Shown: in pieces, positions 1 to 8,199 of the stretch
How positions within the stretch are numbered: the first letter of the stretch is position 1
Layout of the letters: each line of letters begins with the position of its first letter
Translations under genes and position numbers: made by a program
The notes under the pieces: model-generated
Told to the model about the DNA's origin: nothing
Seen by the model: the letters and a program-made list of their open reading frames with translations, nothing else
Databases searched by the model: none
Origin: Actinomycetota bacterium
GTDB lineage: Bacteria; Actinomycetota; Thermoleophilia; Gaiellales; Gaiellaceae
Assembly (NCBI GenBank): GCA_005888365.1
Contig: VAWZ01000001.1
Location: 19,483-52,429 of the forward strand
DNA length: 32,947 nucleotides
Direction of reading: 5' to 3'

Positions 1-139
1 TCGAGAGCTGGTCGAGAAGGCTTCCGATCGGGACGCGGGCGAAGATCGCGACAACGGGGAGCAGAAAGAAGACGAGGACCATAGTCGTCGCCGTCCAGAG
101 CACGGCACCGAACGCGCGTCCCCTCACGGCACGCCACAC
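1..139 (-). CDS. modB: ABC transporter permease N-terminus, probably molybdate ModB (partial)
   Basis: This minus-strand reading frame runs off the left edge of the window. It encodes about 46 residues with one hydrophobic helix followed by the segment ARVPIGSLLDQLS, which resembles the N-terminus of ModB-type molybdate permeases (membrane helix, then a short R-x-P-x-G-x-LL stretch). The neighbouring upstream gene encodes a HTH protein with a molybdopterin-type TOBE domain, which supports molybdate or tungstate as substrate. I chose a GTG at 139; another in-frame GTG lies at 127 and the frame stays open further upstream to the regulator. No binding-protein gene (modA) fits between regulator and permease, so it would have to lie elsewhere. 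The substrate is inferred from context; the permease call rests on a short stretch. Confidence 0.5.
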   Translation of the reverse strand, partial: MWRAVRGRAFGAVLWTATTMVLVFFLLPVVAIFARVPIGSLLDQLS

Positions 140-245
140 GAAGTCGCCGTAAGCGGCCCGCGATCCGGGTGCGAGAGGAGTGAGATGCCGGGCGCCCGGG
201 AACGGCCGCGATGCCGAGCATGCCGACCTTGGCAGCGGAACGACG

Positions 246-623
246 TCAACGCTCGACCATGACGCTCGTCGCCTTCACGACCGCGGCCGCACTCGCGCCC
301 GGCTTGAGCGCCAGCTCCTCCGCAGACTCGCGCGTGATGATCGCCACTACTCGGGCAGGCTCAGTCACGTCGATCTCGACCTTCGCGAGAAGACCGTCCG
401 TCTCGACCGAGCGTACGACGCCTCGAAAATGATTCCTCGCCGAGATCGTGTCGGAGCCCTCCGCCCCGCGCACGCGCGCTATCTCTGCAGCCGTCACGAC
501 CCGCCGGTTCGCCGAGTCGCGACGCACCTTGATCTTCCCGGCGCGGTCCCAGCGCCGGAGGGTGTCGAGCGAGATGCCGAGAGCACGCGCAGCCTCGGCT
601 GCCGTATACGTTTGCTTAGGCAC
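246..623 (-). CDS. MerR/excisionase-type HTH plus TOBE (Mop) domain regulator
   Basis: The 125-residue protein has an N-terminal helix-turn-helix of the MerR/excisionase type (TYTAAEAARALGISLDTLRRW, about residues 5-25, with a basic wing to about 45). From about residue 62 a single TOBE/Mop domain follows (NHFRGVVRSVETDGLLAKVEIDV and the later S-A-E-E-L-x-L-x-P-G motif), the fold that binds molybdate or tungstate in ModE, ModC and Mop proteins. The expected role is a cytoplasmic oxyanion-responsive regulator of the permease genes that follow on the same strand. The start is GTG at 623. It differs from E. coli ModE, which uses a winged-helix N-domain and two TOBE repeats. The start sits beside a dyad shared with the divergent GNAT gene. 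The domain calls are firm; the ligand is inferred. Confidence 0.8.
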   Translation of the reverse strand: MPKQTYTAAEAARALGISLDTLRRWDRAGKIKVRRDSANRRVVTAAEIARVRGAEGSDTISARNHFRGVVRSVETDGLLAKVEIDVTEPARVVAIITRESAEELALKPGASAAAVVKATSVMVER

Positions 624-631
624 TTCCTATG

Positions 632-665
632 CGATCGTACCATGGCGCCTTGAGCCGTACGATCG
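632..665. promoter_or_regulatory. Inverted repeat carrying divergent -10-like elements
   Basis: CGATCGTAC (632-640) and GTACGATCG (657-665) are perfect inverted repeats separated by 16 bases. Each arm contains TACGAT reading outward. On the plus strand TACGAT (658-663) ends exactly six bases before the TTG start of the GNAT gene. On the minus strand the same hexamer ends ten bases before the GTG start of the HTH-TOBE gene. The site could be two back-to-back promoters, an operator for the HTH-TOBE regulator, or both. Confidence 0.5.
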
Positions 666-669
666 AGGC

Positions 670-1530
670 TTGCACGTTAGGCGACTCGGCGACCCCTCGG
701 ACTTCCTTGCGGAGACCGCCCCGCTCCTGCTTGCCGACGAGGCTCGCCACAACCTGATGCTCGGGATCGCCGGGATGCTCGACCGTCGGCCGGGCGTCTA
801 TCGCGAGCATCACTTCTGGATTGCAGAGGAGGCGGGGAAACCGGTCGCCGCCGCGCTGCAGACCCCTCCGTTCAATCTCATCGTCTCCCAGCCACAGTTC
901 GAAGGCGCTCTTGCCGCCCTCGCCGACTCGCTCGCGACGGACGGGACGTCGCTCCCCGGCGTCACAGGGTCGATCCCGGAGGTAGAGGACTTCGCCCTCG
1001 CCTGGGAGGCGAGAACCGGAAGCGCACGCAGCATTCGCATGCGGCAACGGATCTACCGGGCAACGAAGATAGGGCCGGTCGCCGAGGTCCCTGGCCGGGC
1101 CCGAGCCGCGACGGCCGTGGACCGCGCGCTCCTCGTTTCCTGGGTGCGTGCGTTCGTAGAGGAGACGCTCGGGGAGCCGTCGGTGCGCAGCCCGGAGGAG
1201 ACGGTGGACGCACGACTGGACGACACGCTCAGCGGCTTCGTTCTCTGGGAAGACGCGGAGCCCGTGTCGCTCGCTGGCTGGGGAGGCCTTACTCCGAGCG
1301 GCGTTCGGATCGGGCCCGTCTACACACCGCCCGAAAGACGCCGGCGGGGCTACGCGAGCGCACTCACGGCAGCCGTCTCGGCAGAGCAACTTGGCAGGGG
1401 ACGTCGCTTCTGCTTCCTCTACACGGATCTCGAGAACCCGACCTCGAACCGCATCTACACCGCAGTCGGATACGAGCCCGTGTGCGATTCGATCGACTAC
1501 GCGTTCGAGCCGGCTCGCGGCCGGGCGTAG
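670..1530 (+). CDS. GNAT-family N-acetyltransferase, two-domain type
   Basis: The 286-residue protein belongs to a class of actinobacterial GNAT proteins with a divergent N-terminal half (V-R-R-L-x-D-P-x-x-F ... LLLADEARHNLMLGI) and a canonical C-terminal GNAT fold. The acetyl-CoA motif A is visible as IGPVYTPPERRRRGYASALTA, followed by FLYTDLENPTSNRIYTAVGYEPV, the motif B region. The target amine cannot be told from sequence. The start is TTG at 670: the frame is open upstream, but family resemblance begins here and a TACGAT element lies exactly six bases upstream, as expected for a leaderless transcript. The gene is divergent from the HTH-TOBE regulator with a 46-bp gap, and its stop nearly touches the TPR pseudogene. 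Confidence 0.8.
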   Translation: MHVRRLGDPSDFLAETAPLLLADEARHNLMLGIAGMLDRRPGVYREHHFWIAEEAGKPVAAALQTPPFNLIVSQPQFEGALAALADSLATDGTSLPGVTGSIPEVEDFALAWEARTGSARSIRMRQRIYRATKIGPVAEVPGRARAATAVDRALLVSWVRAFVEETLGEPSVRSPEETVDARLDDTLSGFVLWEDAEPVSLAGWGGLTPSGVRIGPVYTPPERRRRGYASALTAAVSAEQLGRGRRFCFLYTDLENPTSNRIYTAVGYEPVCDSIDYAFEPARGRA

Positions 1531-1541
1531 ATTGGCTCTCG

Positions 1542-2412
1542 GTGCTCGATCGCCTGCGTCCGCTCTGGAACTTCGACGACCTCGACGAGTCGAGGCGCGC
1601 CTCGGAGCACAACTCGCAGAAGAGGGCTCGCCCGGCGGCCGTGCGGAGGTGCTGACACAGCTCGCACGCGTCGAGGGCTGCGCGGCAGTTTCGAGAAGGG
1701 GCGAGCGCATCATCGACGAGGCGGAGACGCTCGCGGCCTCCAGCGAGATCGCCCGCGCCCGGATCGACCTCGAGCGCGGACGCCTCCGCCGAACGGGCGG
1801 GAACACGGCGGCTGCGCTTCCGTTCGCGTCGCCGCGTTGGCTCTCGCGCTCGAGGCCGACACGCTGTACGTCGCCGTCGAAGCCGCTCACATGGCGGAGC
1901 TTGCAGCTCCCGACCAGCAAGGCTTCCTCGACTGGACGGATCACGGGGTTGTCCTCGCCGAGCGCGGCGATCCCGACGTTCGCTATTGGCTCGGCCCGCT
2001 GCTCAACAACCTCGGCTCGCACCACTACGAAGCCGGCGACCACGAAGGAGCACTTGCTGCGTTTCGGCGCGCGCTCGGCGACCGGGAGCAGAATCCCGAG
2101 AACCGGGCGGCGATCGAGATCGCGCTCTACGCGGTCGCGAAGACGCTGCGTACGCTCGGCCGCCCGGACGAGGGAGCGCCCTTGCTCGAGCGCGCAGTTG
2201 TCTCAGCCGACGGCGACGGGCGCCCGGACGGCTGGATCTGCGAAGAGCTCGCCGAGACCTATGCGGCACTCGGCCGCGCCGAGAGCGCCCGCGACAACGC
2301 GCGCCGCGCTCTCCTTCTGCTCCCCGAGGCGGATCCCGAGTTCGGGCCGGACGGCGAGCGCGCGATGCGGCTCCGTGAACTCGCAGGCGACGAGGACGCC
2401 GAGGAGGACTAG
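1542..2412 (+). pseudogene. TPR-repeat protein, broken by several frameshifts
   Basis: A TPR-type alpha-solenoid protein can be followed across three frames. It begins at GTG 1542 (VLDRLRPLWNFDDLDES) with a TAGATT element eight bases upstream. It shifts frame near 1590-1605 into ARLGAQLAEEG and RAEVLTQLARVEG. A compensated pair of one-base changes near 1680-1700 garbles what should read like LRGSFEKGERIIDEAETL. A further one-base loss near 1820-1830 leads into the long C-terminal frame (ALALEADTLYVAVEAAHMAELA to the stop at 2412). That last part holds the clearest TPR units, such as LGSHHYEAGDHEGALAAFRRAL and ELAETYAALGRAESARDNARRALLL. Function unknown. Because nearby core genes are intact, real decay is as likely as sequencing error. 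An internal ATG at 1837 could still express the C-terminal half. Confidence 0.7.
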
Positions 2413-2472
2413 GCGAAGCTGGCTCTGTGCCGCGGTGGAGCGCTGGATCGCCGCGATACTGTGCCCTCGGTC

Positions 2473-2498
2473 GCCCCGACACCCATGAGTGTCGGGGC
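2473..2498. terminator. Bidirectional hairpin terminator candidate
   Basis: GCCCCGACAC and GTGTCGGGGC form a perfect 10-bp stem with the six-base loop CCATGA. It lies between the convergent ends of the TPR gene (stop 2412) and the carboxyltransferase gene (stop 2562). There is no clear T-tract on either side, as is common in GC-rich actinobacteria. Confidence 0.65.
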
Positions 2499-2561
2499 TC
2501 CCTGCGTCCTTGACCGGGCGACGATCTGCGGTCGCGCTGGCAACGAGGACCGTCCCGCGTC

Positions 2562-4127
2562 CTAGAGCGGGATGTTCCCGTGCTTGCGCTTTGGCTTCGG
2601 CTCGCGCTTGGTGAGGGAGGTCTCGAGCGCCGCGACGAGCATCGGCCGCGTCCGCCGCGGCTCGATCACATCGTCGACGTAGCCCCGTTCCGCAGCCGTG
2701 TAGGGGTTCGCAAACCGTTCCTTGTAGTCGGCGATCAGCTCGGCGCGCCGCCCGTCCGGGTCCTCGACCTCCTCGAGCTCGCGCCGAAAGATGATGTTGA
2801 CCGCGCCCTCGGGGCCCATGACCGCGACCTCGGCGGTGGGCCAGGCGAGGTTGAAGTCCGCCCGGATGTGCTTCGAGGACATGACGTCGTAGGCGCCGCC
2901 GTACGCCTTTCGCGTGATCACGGTGAGCTTCGGCACGGTCGCCTCGGCGTAGGCGTAGAGGAGCTTGGCGCCGTGTCGGATGATCCCGCCCCACTCCTGC
3001 GCCGTCCCGGGCAGGAACCCGGGCACGTCCACGAAGGTCACGAGCGGGATGTTGAAGGCGTCACACGTCCGCACGAAGCGCGCGCCCTTCACGGAAGCGT
3101 CGATGTCGAGGACGCCCGCGAGAGCACCCGGCTGGTTTCCGACGACCCCGACCGCATGCCCGCCGAGCCGCGCGAAGCCGCAGACCAGGTTGTCGGCCCA
3201 GTGGGCGTGCACCTCGAGAAAGTCCCCATCGTCGACGACGCGCTCGATCACCTGCTTGATGTCGTAGGGCTTGTTCGGGCTGTCCGGGACGATCGTGTCC
3301 AGAGCCGCGTCCTCCCGGTCGACGGGATCGGAGGGAGGCGCATAGGTAGGCGGGTCGAGGTTGTTCTGCGGCAGGAAGGAGAGGAGATAGCGCGCCTCTT
3401 CGAGACACGTCTCTTCGTCCGGAGCGGTGAAGTGGGCGACGCCCGACCGCGTCGCGTGCGTCGCCGCACCGCCCAGCTCCTCGAACGTCACGTCCTCTCC
3501 GGTCACCGTCTTCACCACGTCGGGGCCGGTGATGAACATGTAGGAGGTTCCCTCGACCATGAGCACGAAGTCGGTGATCGCCGGCGAGTACACCGCTCCC
3601 CCGGCGCACGGGCCCATGACGAGCGAGATCTGGGGCACGACTCCTGACGCCTGCACGTTGCGCCAGAAGATCTCGGCGTAGCCGGCCAGTGAGACCACGC
3701 CCTCCTGAATCCGGGCGCCTCCCGAGTCGTTGATCCCGATCACCGGGCAGCCGTAGGTCACTGCCAGGTCCATCACCTTGCAGACCTTCTCGGCGAAGAC
3801 CTCGGAGAGCGAGCCGCCGAAGATAGTGAAGTCCTGCGAGAAGACAAAGACCCTGCGGCCGAGAATCGTTCCGTGCCCGGTGACGACGGCGTCGCCCCAC
3901 GGGCGGTCCTCCTGCATGCCGAACTCGACCTCACGGTGCCGTACGTAGCGGTCGAGCTCGACGAACGAGCCGGGATCGAGGAGCTTCTCGATCCGCTCCC
4001 GCGCGAGCAGCTTGCCGCGCTCGCGCTGCCTGGTGACCTGTGGCTCGCTCGCCGCGCGCGACGACTCCTCCCGGAGCTCCGCGAGCCAGCGGAGCTTCGC
4101 TTCCGTCGTGTCGTGCGTCTCGGCCAC
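2562..4127 (-). CDS. pccB: Acyl-CoA (propionyl-CoA-type) carboxylase, beta subunit
   Basis: The 521-residue protein is a full-length biotin-dependent carboxyltransferase subunit. It transfers the carboxyl group from carboxybiotin to an acyl-CoA, feeding malonyl- or methylmalonyl-CoA pools in the cytoplasm. Both crotonase-fold halves are present. The N-half has [14 protein letters not shown] and [14 protein letters not shown]; the C-half has [20 protein letters not shown] and [17 protein letters not shown]. The Asp in GGAYDVM is at the position that, in characterised actinobacterial PccB, goes with propionyl-CoA preference, so propionyl-CoA is the likelier substrate. No biotin-carrier alpha subunit lies in the window. 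Start GTG at 4127; a TAGGCT element sits eight bases upstream, and the gene is divergent from the PLP enzyme. Family call very firm, substrate inferred. Confidence 0.93.
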   Translation of the reverse strand: MAETHDTTEAKLRWLAELREESSRAASEPQVTRQRERGKLLARERIEKLLDPGSFVELDRYVRHREVEFGMQEDRPWGDAVVTGHGTILGRRVFVFSQDFTIFGGSLSEVFAEKVCKVMDLAVTYGCPVIGINDSGGARIQEGVVSLAGYAEIFWRNVQASGVVPQISLVMGPCAGGAVYSPAITDFVLMVEGTSYMFITGPDVVKTVTGEDVTFEELGGAATHATRSGVAHFTAPDEETCLEEARYLLSFLPQNNLDPPTYAPPSDPVDREDAALDTIVPDSPNKPYDIKQVIERVVDDGDFLEVHAHWADNLVCGFARLGGHAVGVVGNQPGALAGVLDIDASVKGARFVRTCDAFNIPLVTFVDVPGFLPGTAQEWGGIIRHGAKLLYAYAEATVPKLTVITRKAYGGAYDVMSSKHIRADFNLAWPTAEVAVMGPEGAVNIIFRRELEEVEDPDGRRAELIADYKERFANPYTAAERGYVDDVIEPRRTRPMLVAALETSLTKREPKPKRKHGNIPL

Positions 4128-4135
4128 CGTCGCGG

Positions 4136-4165
4136 AGCCTAACCTCGAATCTCCGCTGATAGCTT
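4136..4165. promoter_or_regulatory. Divergent -10-like elements between pccB and the PLP enzyme
   Basis: The 44-bp gap holds two outward -10-like hexamers: TAGGCT on the minus strand (4136-4141), eight bases before the pccB GTG, and TAGCTT on the plus strand (4160-4165), exactly six bases before the GTG of the PLP gene. Neither has an obvious -35. The spacing suggests leaderless transcripts on both sides. Confidence 0.4.
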
Positions 4166-4171
4166 CGCTCC

Positions 4172-5137
4172 GTGCCGACCCCGCTCGACCGCTCGACCAC
4201 CTGGCCCTACGAGAACGGCGAGCTCGGAGCCTTCTCGTACTCTCGTTTCTCGAGCCCGACGGTGGCCGAGGCCGAGCGCGCGTTGGGGGACCTCGACGGC
4301 GGCGAGGCGCTGCTCTTCGCGTCCGGGACGGCTGCAGCGCTCACCGTCGCGCTCGCGTTGCTCGGCCCGGGAGAGACGGTCGCCCTCGCGGAGGGCGCCT
4401 ACTACGGGACCGGTGTGCTCCTTCGCGAGCTCTCGCGCTGGGGCCTCCGGCACGTCGAGTTCGACCAGACCGGCAAGGCGCCCCGAGACGCCGATCTCGT
4501 CTGGCTGGAGGCGCCGTCGAATCCGTTCCTCACGATGCCGGACTTCGAGGCGGCCGCGAGTCACCCCGCGCCGGTTCTCTGCGACGCGACAGCCGCGACG
4601 CCGGTTCACCTTCGGCCGCTCGAGCGCGGCTGCGACCTCGTCCTGCACAGTGCGACGAAGTTCCTCGCGGGTCACGAGGACGTGCTGCTCGGCGCCGTCG
4701 TCTGCAGAGAGGCCGCCACGGCCGAGCGGTTGCGCGAGCTCCGCGGACGGACGGGAGCGGTCGCGGCCCCGGACGTCGCGTGGCTTCTGCTCCGCAGCCT
4801 GCCGACACTCGAGCTTCGGGTCGCGCGACAAACGGAGAGCGCCCGGATCATCGCGGAGCGGCTCCGAGGCCATCCGAAGGTCACCGTCGTCCGCTATCCC
4901 GGATTCGGAGGGCTCCTCTCGTTCGACGTCTCCGACGCAGACGCTGCTCGTCGGGTCGAGACCGGAACGCGGCTCGTCGCCAACATGACGAGCCTCGGCG
5001 GAGTCGTGACGCGGATCGAGGCCCGGTCGCGCTGGGAAGGCGACCGCGTGCCGCCCGGGCTTCTCCGCCTCTCGGTCGGCCTCGAGGATCCGGAGGACCT
5101 CTGGGCCGATCTGACCACGGCCCTCGAGGCCGCTTAG
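4172..5137 (+). CDS. PLP-dependent Cys/Met-metabolism enzyme (CGS/MGL family), short form
   Basis: The protein (321 residues) belongs to the trans-sulfuration family (cystathionine gamma-synthase, beta/gamma-lyase, methionine gamma-lyase). Visible features are [17 protein letters not shown] near residue 22, the phosphate-binding SGTAA (51-55), D138 in LCDAT for the pyridine nitrogen, and the Schiff-base K163 in [17 protein letters not shown]. The C-terminal RLSVGLED carries the substrate-carboxylate Arg. Family members are usually 380-400 residues, so this is compact, with shortened N-terminus and central loops. The start is GTG at 4172 with TAGCTT six bases upstream. Whether it acts in synthesis or breakdown of sulfur amino acids cannot be told. 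Confidence 0.85.
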   Translation: MPTPLDRSTTWPYENGELGAFSYSRFSSPTVAEAERALGDLDGGEALLFASGTAAALTVALALLGPGETVALAEGAYYGTGVLLRELSRWGLRHVEFDQTGKAPRDADLVWLEAPSNPFLTMPDFEAAASHPAPVLCDATAATPVHLRPLERGCDLVLHSATKFLAGHEDVLLGAVVCREAATAERLRELRGRTGAVAAPDVAWLLLRSLPTLELRVARQTESARIIAERLRGHPKVTVVRYPGFGGLLSFDVSDADAARRVETGTRLVANMTSLGGVVTRIEARSRWEGDRVPPGLLRLSVGLEDPEDLWADLTTALEAA

Positions 5138-5335
5138 GAGGGCTTAGCGGAGCGGGCCTCGGCGCTGCGGTCCGCACCGCGGGGCAACGACGCAGGGAGC
5201 TCCAATAGTCGACGAGTACTGGAGGGACGAGGACGCAGCATCGCGACGGTCCAGCGCTCCCCCGGCGGACAGATCCTATTTCGCGAGGTCCTCATAATCG
5301 CGCGGCTACTCGGCCGAAGCGGGAGAATCCGGCCC

Positions 5336-5698
5336 ATGGGGTTCTTCGATCGCTTCCGGCAGACGAACCCGTTCAGGGATCCCGCCGAGCTCGACAAGCT
5401 GAGCCTGAATCACCTCGAAAAGCTCGGCGCGGATCTCTCGCTCCCTCGCCACGTCATCCATTTCGTCTACTTCGACGCCGAAGACGACGCGCTACGCGCA
5501 CGCGACGAGATACCGAGGGCCGGCTGGGAGACGACCGTCGTCGCGCCCAGCGAGTCGACCTCCCAGTGGCTCGTCCGAGCCGAGGCGACGCGCGTGGTCG
5601 ACACCCGGACCATCACGTCCTATCGAGCGTGGTTCGAGCAGATGGCGGCTTCGTGCAACGGCGAGTACGACGGCTGGGAGGCCGCCGCCAAGCCTTGA
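5336..5698 (+). CDS. RraB-like (RNase E inhibitor B domain) protein
   Basis: The 120-residue protein matches the RraB fold: HVIHFVYFDAEDDALRARDEIPRAGWETTVV (about residues 41-71) followed by SQWLVRAEATRVVD and a final helix-rich segment ending YDGWEAAAKP. In E. coli RraB binds RNase E and reduces its activity; in actinobacteria the role is untested and the domain may only share the fold. Start ATG with a GGGAG-like ribosome site about ten bases upstream. The 198 bases before it contain a CATAAT near 5291-5296 but no convincing -35 and nothing else I recognise. The next gene starts 15 bases after the stop, so they probably form an operon. Confidence 0.7.
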   Translation: MGFFDRFRQTNPFRDPAELDKLSLNHLEKLGADLSLPRHVIHFVYFDAEDDALRARDEIPRAGWETTVVAPSESTSQWLVRAEATRVVDTRTITSYRAWFEQMAASCNGEYDGWEAAAKP

Positions 5699-5713
5699 CG
5701 TGCGAGCGCTGAC

Positions 5714-6566
5714 GTGTCTCTCGTGGTCCGGCAGAGCCGCTTCCTGCACTACAACGCGGGCGCCTTCGTCTCGAACGGCGAGACGTGCCTCGTCGACCCG
5801 GGGATCCTCGCCGAGGAGATCAAAGCGCTCCGGCACGACGTCGGAGCCGTCGCGCTCGTCTTCGTCGTCCTCACGCACGCCGACTGGGACCACGTTCTCG
5901 GCCCCGAGAGCCTGCCGCAGGCGACGACAGTGGCACACGAGTCGTACGCACGCGACCTCGATCCGGACGGGATCCGAGCCGTGCTTGCCAGGTTCGAGGA
6001 GCAAGCCGGCGTCAGACGCGACGCTCCGTTCGACCCTCCGCTTCCCGCCCTGACCTTCGCGAAGAGCACCGAGCTCGAGCTAGGCGACCTCGAGCTCCAC
6101 CTCGAGCATGCCCCGGGGCCACGCGGCGAGCATGCTCACGATCTACGAGCCTCGAGGTGCGGACCTCTGGGCGTCGGACGTCATGAGCGACGTCGAGATT
6201 CCGTCGATCGTGGACGACCTCGAGAGCTACGAGCGCACGCTCGGGCGGATTGCGACGCTCGAGATCGGCACCCTCGTTCCCGCGCATGGCACCCCGACGT
6301 CCAATCGCACCGAGATTCGGCGGCGACTGGACGAGGACCGCAGTTACCTGGAGCAGCTTCGTGCGGCGGTCGAGAGCGCCGTGTCGGTCGGGTCGCCGCT
6401 CCAAGAGACGCTCGGCCGCTGCGAAGCCGTCGCGCTTCGGCGCTCGGAGGACGACGCGATCACGCACCGGCTGAACGTCGAGAAGGTGTACGCCGACCTG
6501 GGCGGAGACGCCAACCCGGACGAGGTCGGTTTCGTACGCGCCTGGAAGGAAGCAGTACGGGGCTGA
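5714..6566 (+). pseudogene. Metallo-beta-lactamase-fold hydrolase with a one-base frameshift
   Basis: The first part (GTG 5714 to about 6115) encodes a metallo-beta-lactamase fold with the zinc motif HADWDH in VVLTHADWDHVLGPESL. Near 6115-6120 the frame breaks: removing one G from the GGGG run after GAGCATGCCCC would join LELHLEHAPG directly to HAASMLTIYEPRGADLWASD, in the frame that continues to the stop at 6566 (EVGFVRAWKEAVRG). The joined product would be about 284 residues, with a second ligand motif in LVPAHGTPT, so the gene looks complete except for this base. An artefact in the homopolymer and a recent null mutation are both possible. It follows the RraB-like gene by 15 bases. The substrate is unknown. 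Confidence 0.75.
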
Positions 6567-6567
6567 A

Positions 6568-6637
6568 GACGATCGCCGCTCGAGCCTCGGCGGCCCGGTG
6601 TCGACGACCGCCGCTCGAGCCTCGGCGGCCCGGTGTC
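6568..6637. repeat. Tandem pair of 35-bp repeats
   Basis: Two adjacent 35-bp copies (6568-6602 and 6603-6637) differ at one position. Each contains GCCGCTCGAGCCTCGGCGGC, itself an imperfect hairpin, and each ends CCCGGTGTC. The second copy runs directly into the palindrome at 6631-6645. The pair lies just after the metallo-beta-lactamase gene. Confidence 0.85.
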
Positions 6638-6689
6638 TGACACCGAGCCCTCGAAAACGGCTTGCTTAGGTCGGATGGTGTCAGACACC
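6631..6689. repeat. Pair of GGTGTC-N-GACACC palindromes upstream of msrA
   Basis: CGGTGTCTGACACCG (6631-6645) and GGTGTCAGACACC (6677-6689) are perfect palindromes around a single central base. The same two forms recur at 18570-18582 and 18699-18713. Similarity extends past the palindrome: the T-centred copies read GACACCGAG outward, the A-centred copies read TGGTGTCAGACACCGT. They may be a dispersed small repeat or binding sites for a dimeric regulator. Confidence 0.75.
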
Positions 6690-6724
6690 GTCTCCGACGA
6701 ACCCGGACGCCGGCTGCGCTCGGG

Positions 6725-6730
6725 TACCGT
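6725..6730 (+). promoter_or_regulatory. -10-like element of msrA
   Basis: TACCGT ends exactly six bases before the GTG at 6737, the layout expected for a leaderless transcript. This helps pick that GTG over the ATG at 6806. Confidence 0.4.
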
Positions 6731-6736
6731 ACGGAG

Positions 6737-7405
6737 GTGCTCTTCACGAGGCACAAGACGGAGCTCCCGGCGGCCGAGTCTGCACCTCCGGGCCGCGACG
6801 AGCCGATGTCCGGCCTCGAGCCCCATCTCGTGCTCGGGACGCCGATCGTTCCCCCGTTCCCGGAAGGCTTCGGGACGATCGTCGTCGGCATGGGCTGCTT
6901 CTGGGGAGCCGAGCGACTCTTCTGGCAGGCGCCGGGCGTGTACACGACCGCGGCCGGCTACTCCGGGGGATTTACGAGGAATCCGACATACGAAGAGGTC
7001 TGCTCGGGCCGTACCGGGCACGCCGAGGTCGTGCTGGCGGTGTTCGACCCCGCGCAGACGAGCTATGACGAGATGCTCCGAATCTTCTGGGAGGGACACG
7101 ACCCGACCCAGGGCATGCGTCAGGGGAACGACGTCGGGACCCAGTACCGCTCGGCCGTCTACTGGTCGGACTCAGCCGAGCGCGACGCCGTTCTTGCCTC
7201 ACGCGAGGTGTTCCAGAAAGAGCTCGCGAAGGCTCGCTACGGCGAGATCACGACCGAGATCGCCGAGGCGGGCACGTTCTACTACGCCGAGGGCTACCAC
7301 CAGCAGTACCTCGCCAGGAATCCGAACGGCTACTGCGGCCTCGGGGGCACGGGCGTCTCGTGCCCGATCGGACTCGCCGTGGGCGCGAACTCACCACCTT
7401 CCTGA
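6737..7405 (+). CDS. msrA: Peptide methionine-S-sulfoxide reductase
   Basis: MsrA reduces the S epimer of methionine sulfoxide in proteins, using a cysteine sulfenic acid intermediate. The catalytic motif GMGCFWGAE puts the active Cys at about residue 54, followed by GYSGG, the substrate-pocket GHAEVV and [21 protein letters not shown]. Two C-terminal cysteines (about 200 and 209, in [12 protein letters not shown]) can recycle the enzyme through thioredoxin. The length, 222 residues, is typical. I chose GTG 6737 because the family conserves the N-terminal LFxxxKTELPxxE segment and a -10-like hexamer sits six bases upstream. The last 76 bases overlap the convergent GNAT gene. Confidence 0.93.
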   Translation: MLFTRHKTELPAAESAPPGRDEPMSGLEPHLVLGTPIVPPFPEGFGTIVVGMGCFWGAERLFWQAPGVYTTAAGYSGGFTRNPTYEEVCSGRTGHAEVVLAVFDPAQTSYDEMLRIFWEGHDPTQGMRQGNDVGTQYRSAVYWSDSAERDAVLASREVFQKELAKARYGEITTEIAEAGTFYYAEGYHQQYLARNPNGYCGLGGTGVSCPIGLAVGANSPPS

Positions 7406-8199
7406 GGTTGCGCAAACTTCGCGTGGTCGGGCGCCGGCTGGCTGAAGGTGACGTAGCGGACGATCGTGCGAAAGCCCATCGCTTCGTACATCGGGAGCGC
7501 CATCTCGCTCGACTGCAGGACGATCGAGTCGTATCCCCACGCCCGGCCCGCGTCGACCGCTGCCCAGGTCATCGCAGTTCCAACGCCTCGCCGACGAGCA
7601 TCGGCGAGGGTGCCGACGGCGTACACGCCGCTCGCCTCGCGGCTGCGGATGGCCAGCGAGGAAGCGACCGGGCGGGCATCCAGCCGACCGACGAAGAGGC
7701 AAACGTCGCCGTCGGTGGCGAGCGACGGTGGATACATCTGGCTCGCCAGCTCCGGAGCAAGCCCGCTTTCGACCGCGACGTGGTGAAGCGAGCCGAGATC
7801 CTGTGCGTCGACTGACTCCACCGTCACGCCGACCGCCGGCGGCGGCGGCTCGGGCACGGGATGCAGGACCATGCCCGGAAACGACGCAGGGTCGCGACCG
7901 AGCCCGTAGGCAGTCGGAACCGCCTCGAGCTTCTGCGCGGCCTGCTCGGCAAGCCACACACGATGCGGGACGCCGTGGGCAGTCACCCACGCGAGCGCCT
8001 CTTCGAGCTCCGGCGGAGCTGCCCGCTCGACGACCACACAGCCGTTGAACAGCGCGAACGGGAATCCCGTGACGAAGGCGAAGACTCCGCCCACCTGGTT
8101 CACCTCACCTTCAGGGCTGTGCTCGACGAGCTTGCGGTAGGAAGCGACGAAGTTCTCGTTCGCGACCGAGAGGAGCTTCGAGGCCGAGATGGTGCTCAC
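7330..8199 (-). CDS. GNAT-family acetyltransferase, last gene of the pot operon
   Basis: This 289-residue protein resembles the GNAT gene at 670-1530 in layout: a divergent N-terminal half ([35 protein letters not shown]) and a C-terminal GNAT domain with [48 protein letters not shown], which holds the acetyl-CoA loop and the conserved Y of motif B. The start is GTG at 8199, overlapping the stop of the upstream binding-protein gene by four bases, so translation is probably coupled. As the last gene of a polyamine-type uptake operon it could acetylate the imported amine, but that is inference from position. Its 3' end overlaps msrA by 76 bp tail to tail. Confidence 0.8.
   Translation of the reverse strand: MSTISASKLLSVANENFVASYRKLVEHSPEGEVNQVGGVFAFVTGFPFALFNGCVVVERAAPPELEEALAWVTAHGVPHRVWLAEQAAQKLEAVPTAYGLGRDPASFPGMVLHPVPEPPPPAVGVTVESVDAQDLGSLHHVAVESGLAPELASQMYPPSLATDGDVCLFVGRLDARPVASSLAIRSREASGVYAVGTLADARRRGVGTAMTWAAVDAGRAWGYDSIVLQSSEMALPMYEAMGFRTIVRYVTFSQPAPDHAKFAQPQEGGEFAPTASPIGHETPVPPRPQ

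Noticed and set aside
616-2043. Long minus-strand open frame opposite the GNAT and TPR genes
   Set aside because: It is Arg/Ala-rich, has no recognisable domain and shadows well-supported plus-strand genes; GC-rich DNA opens such frames by chance.
5138-5335. Possible small gene before the RraB-like gene
   Set aside because: Neither strand has an open frame with a credible start or codon use; only a CATAAT element is seen.
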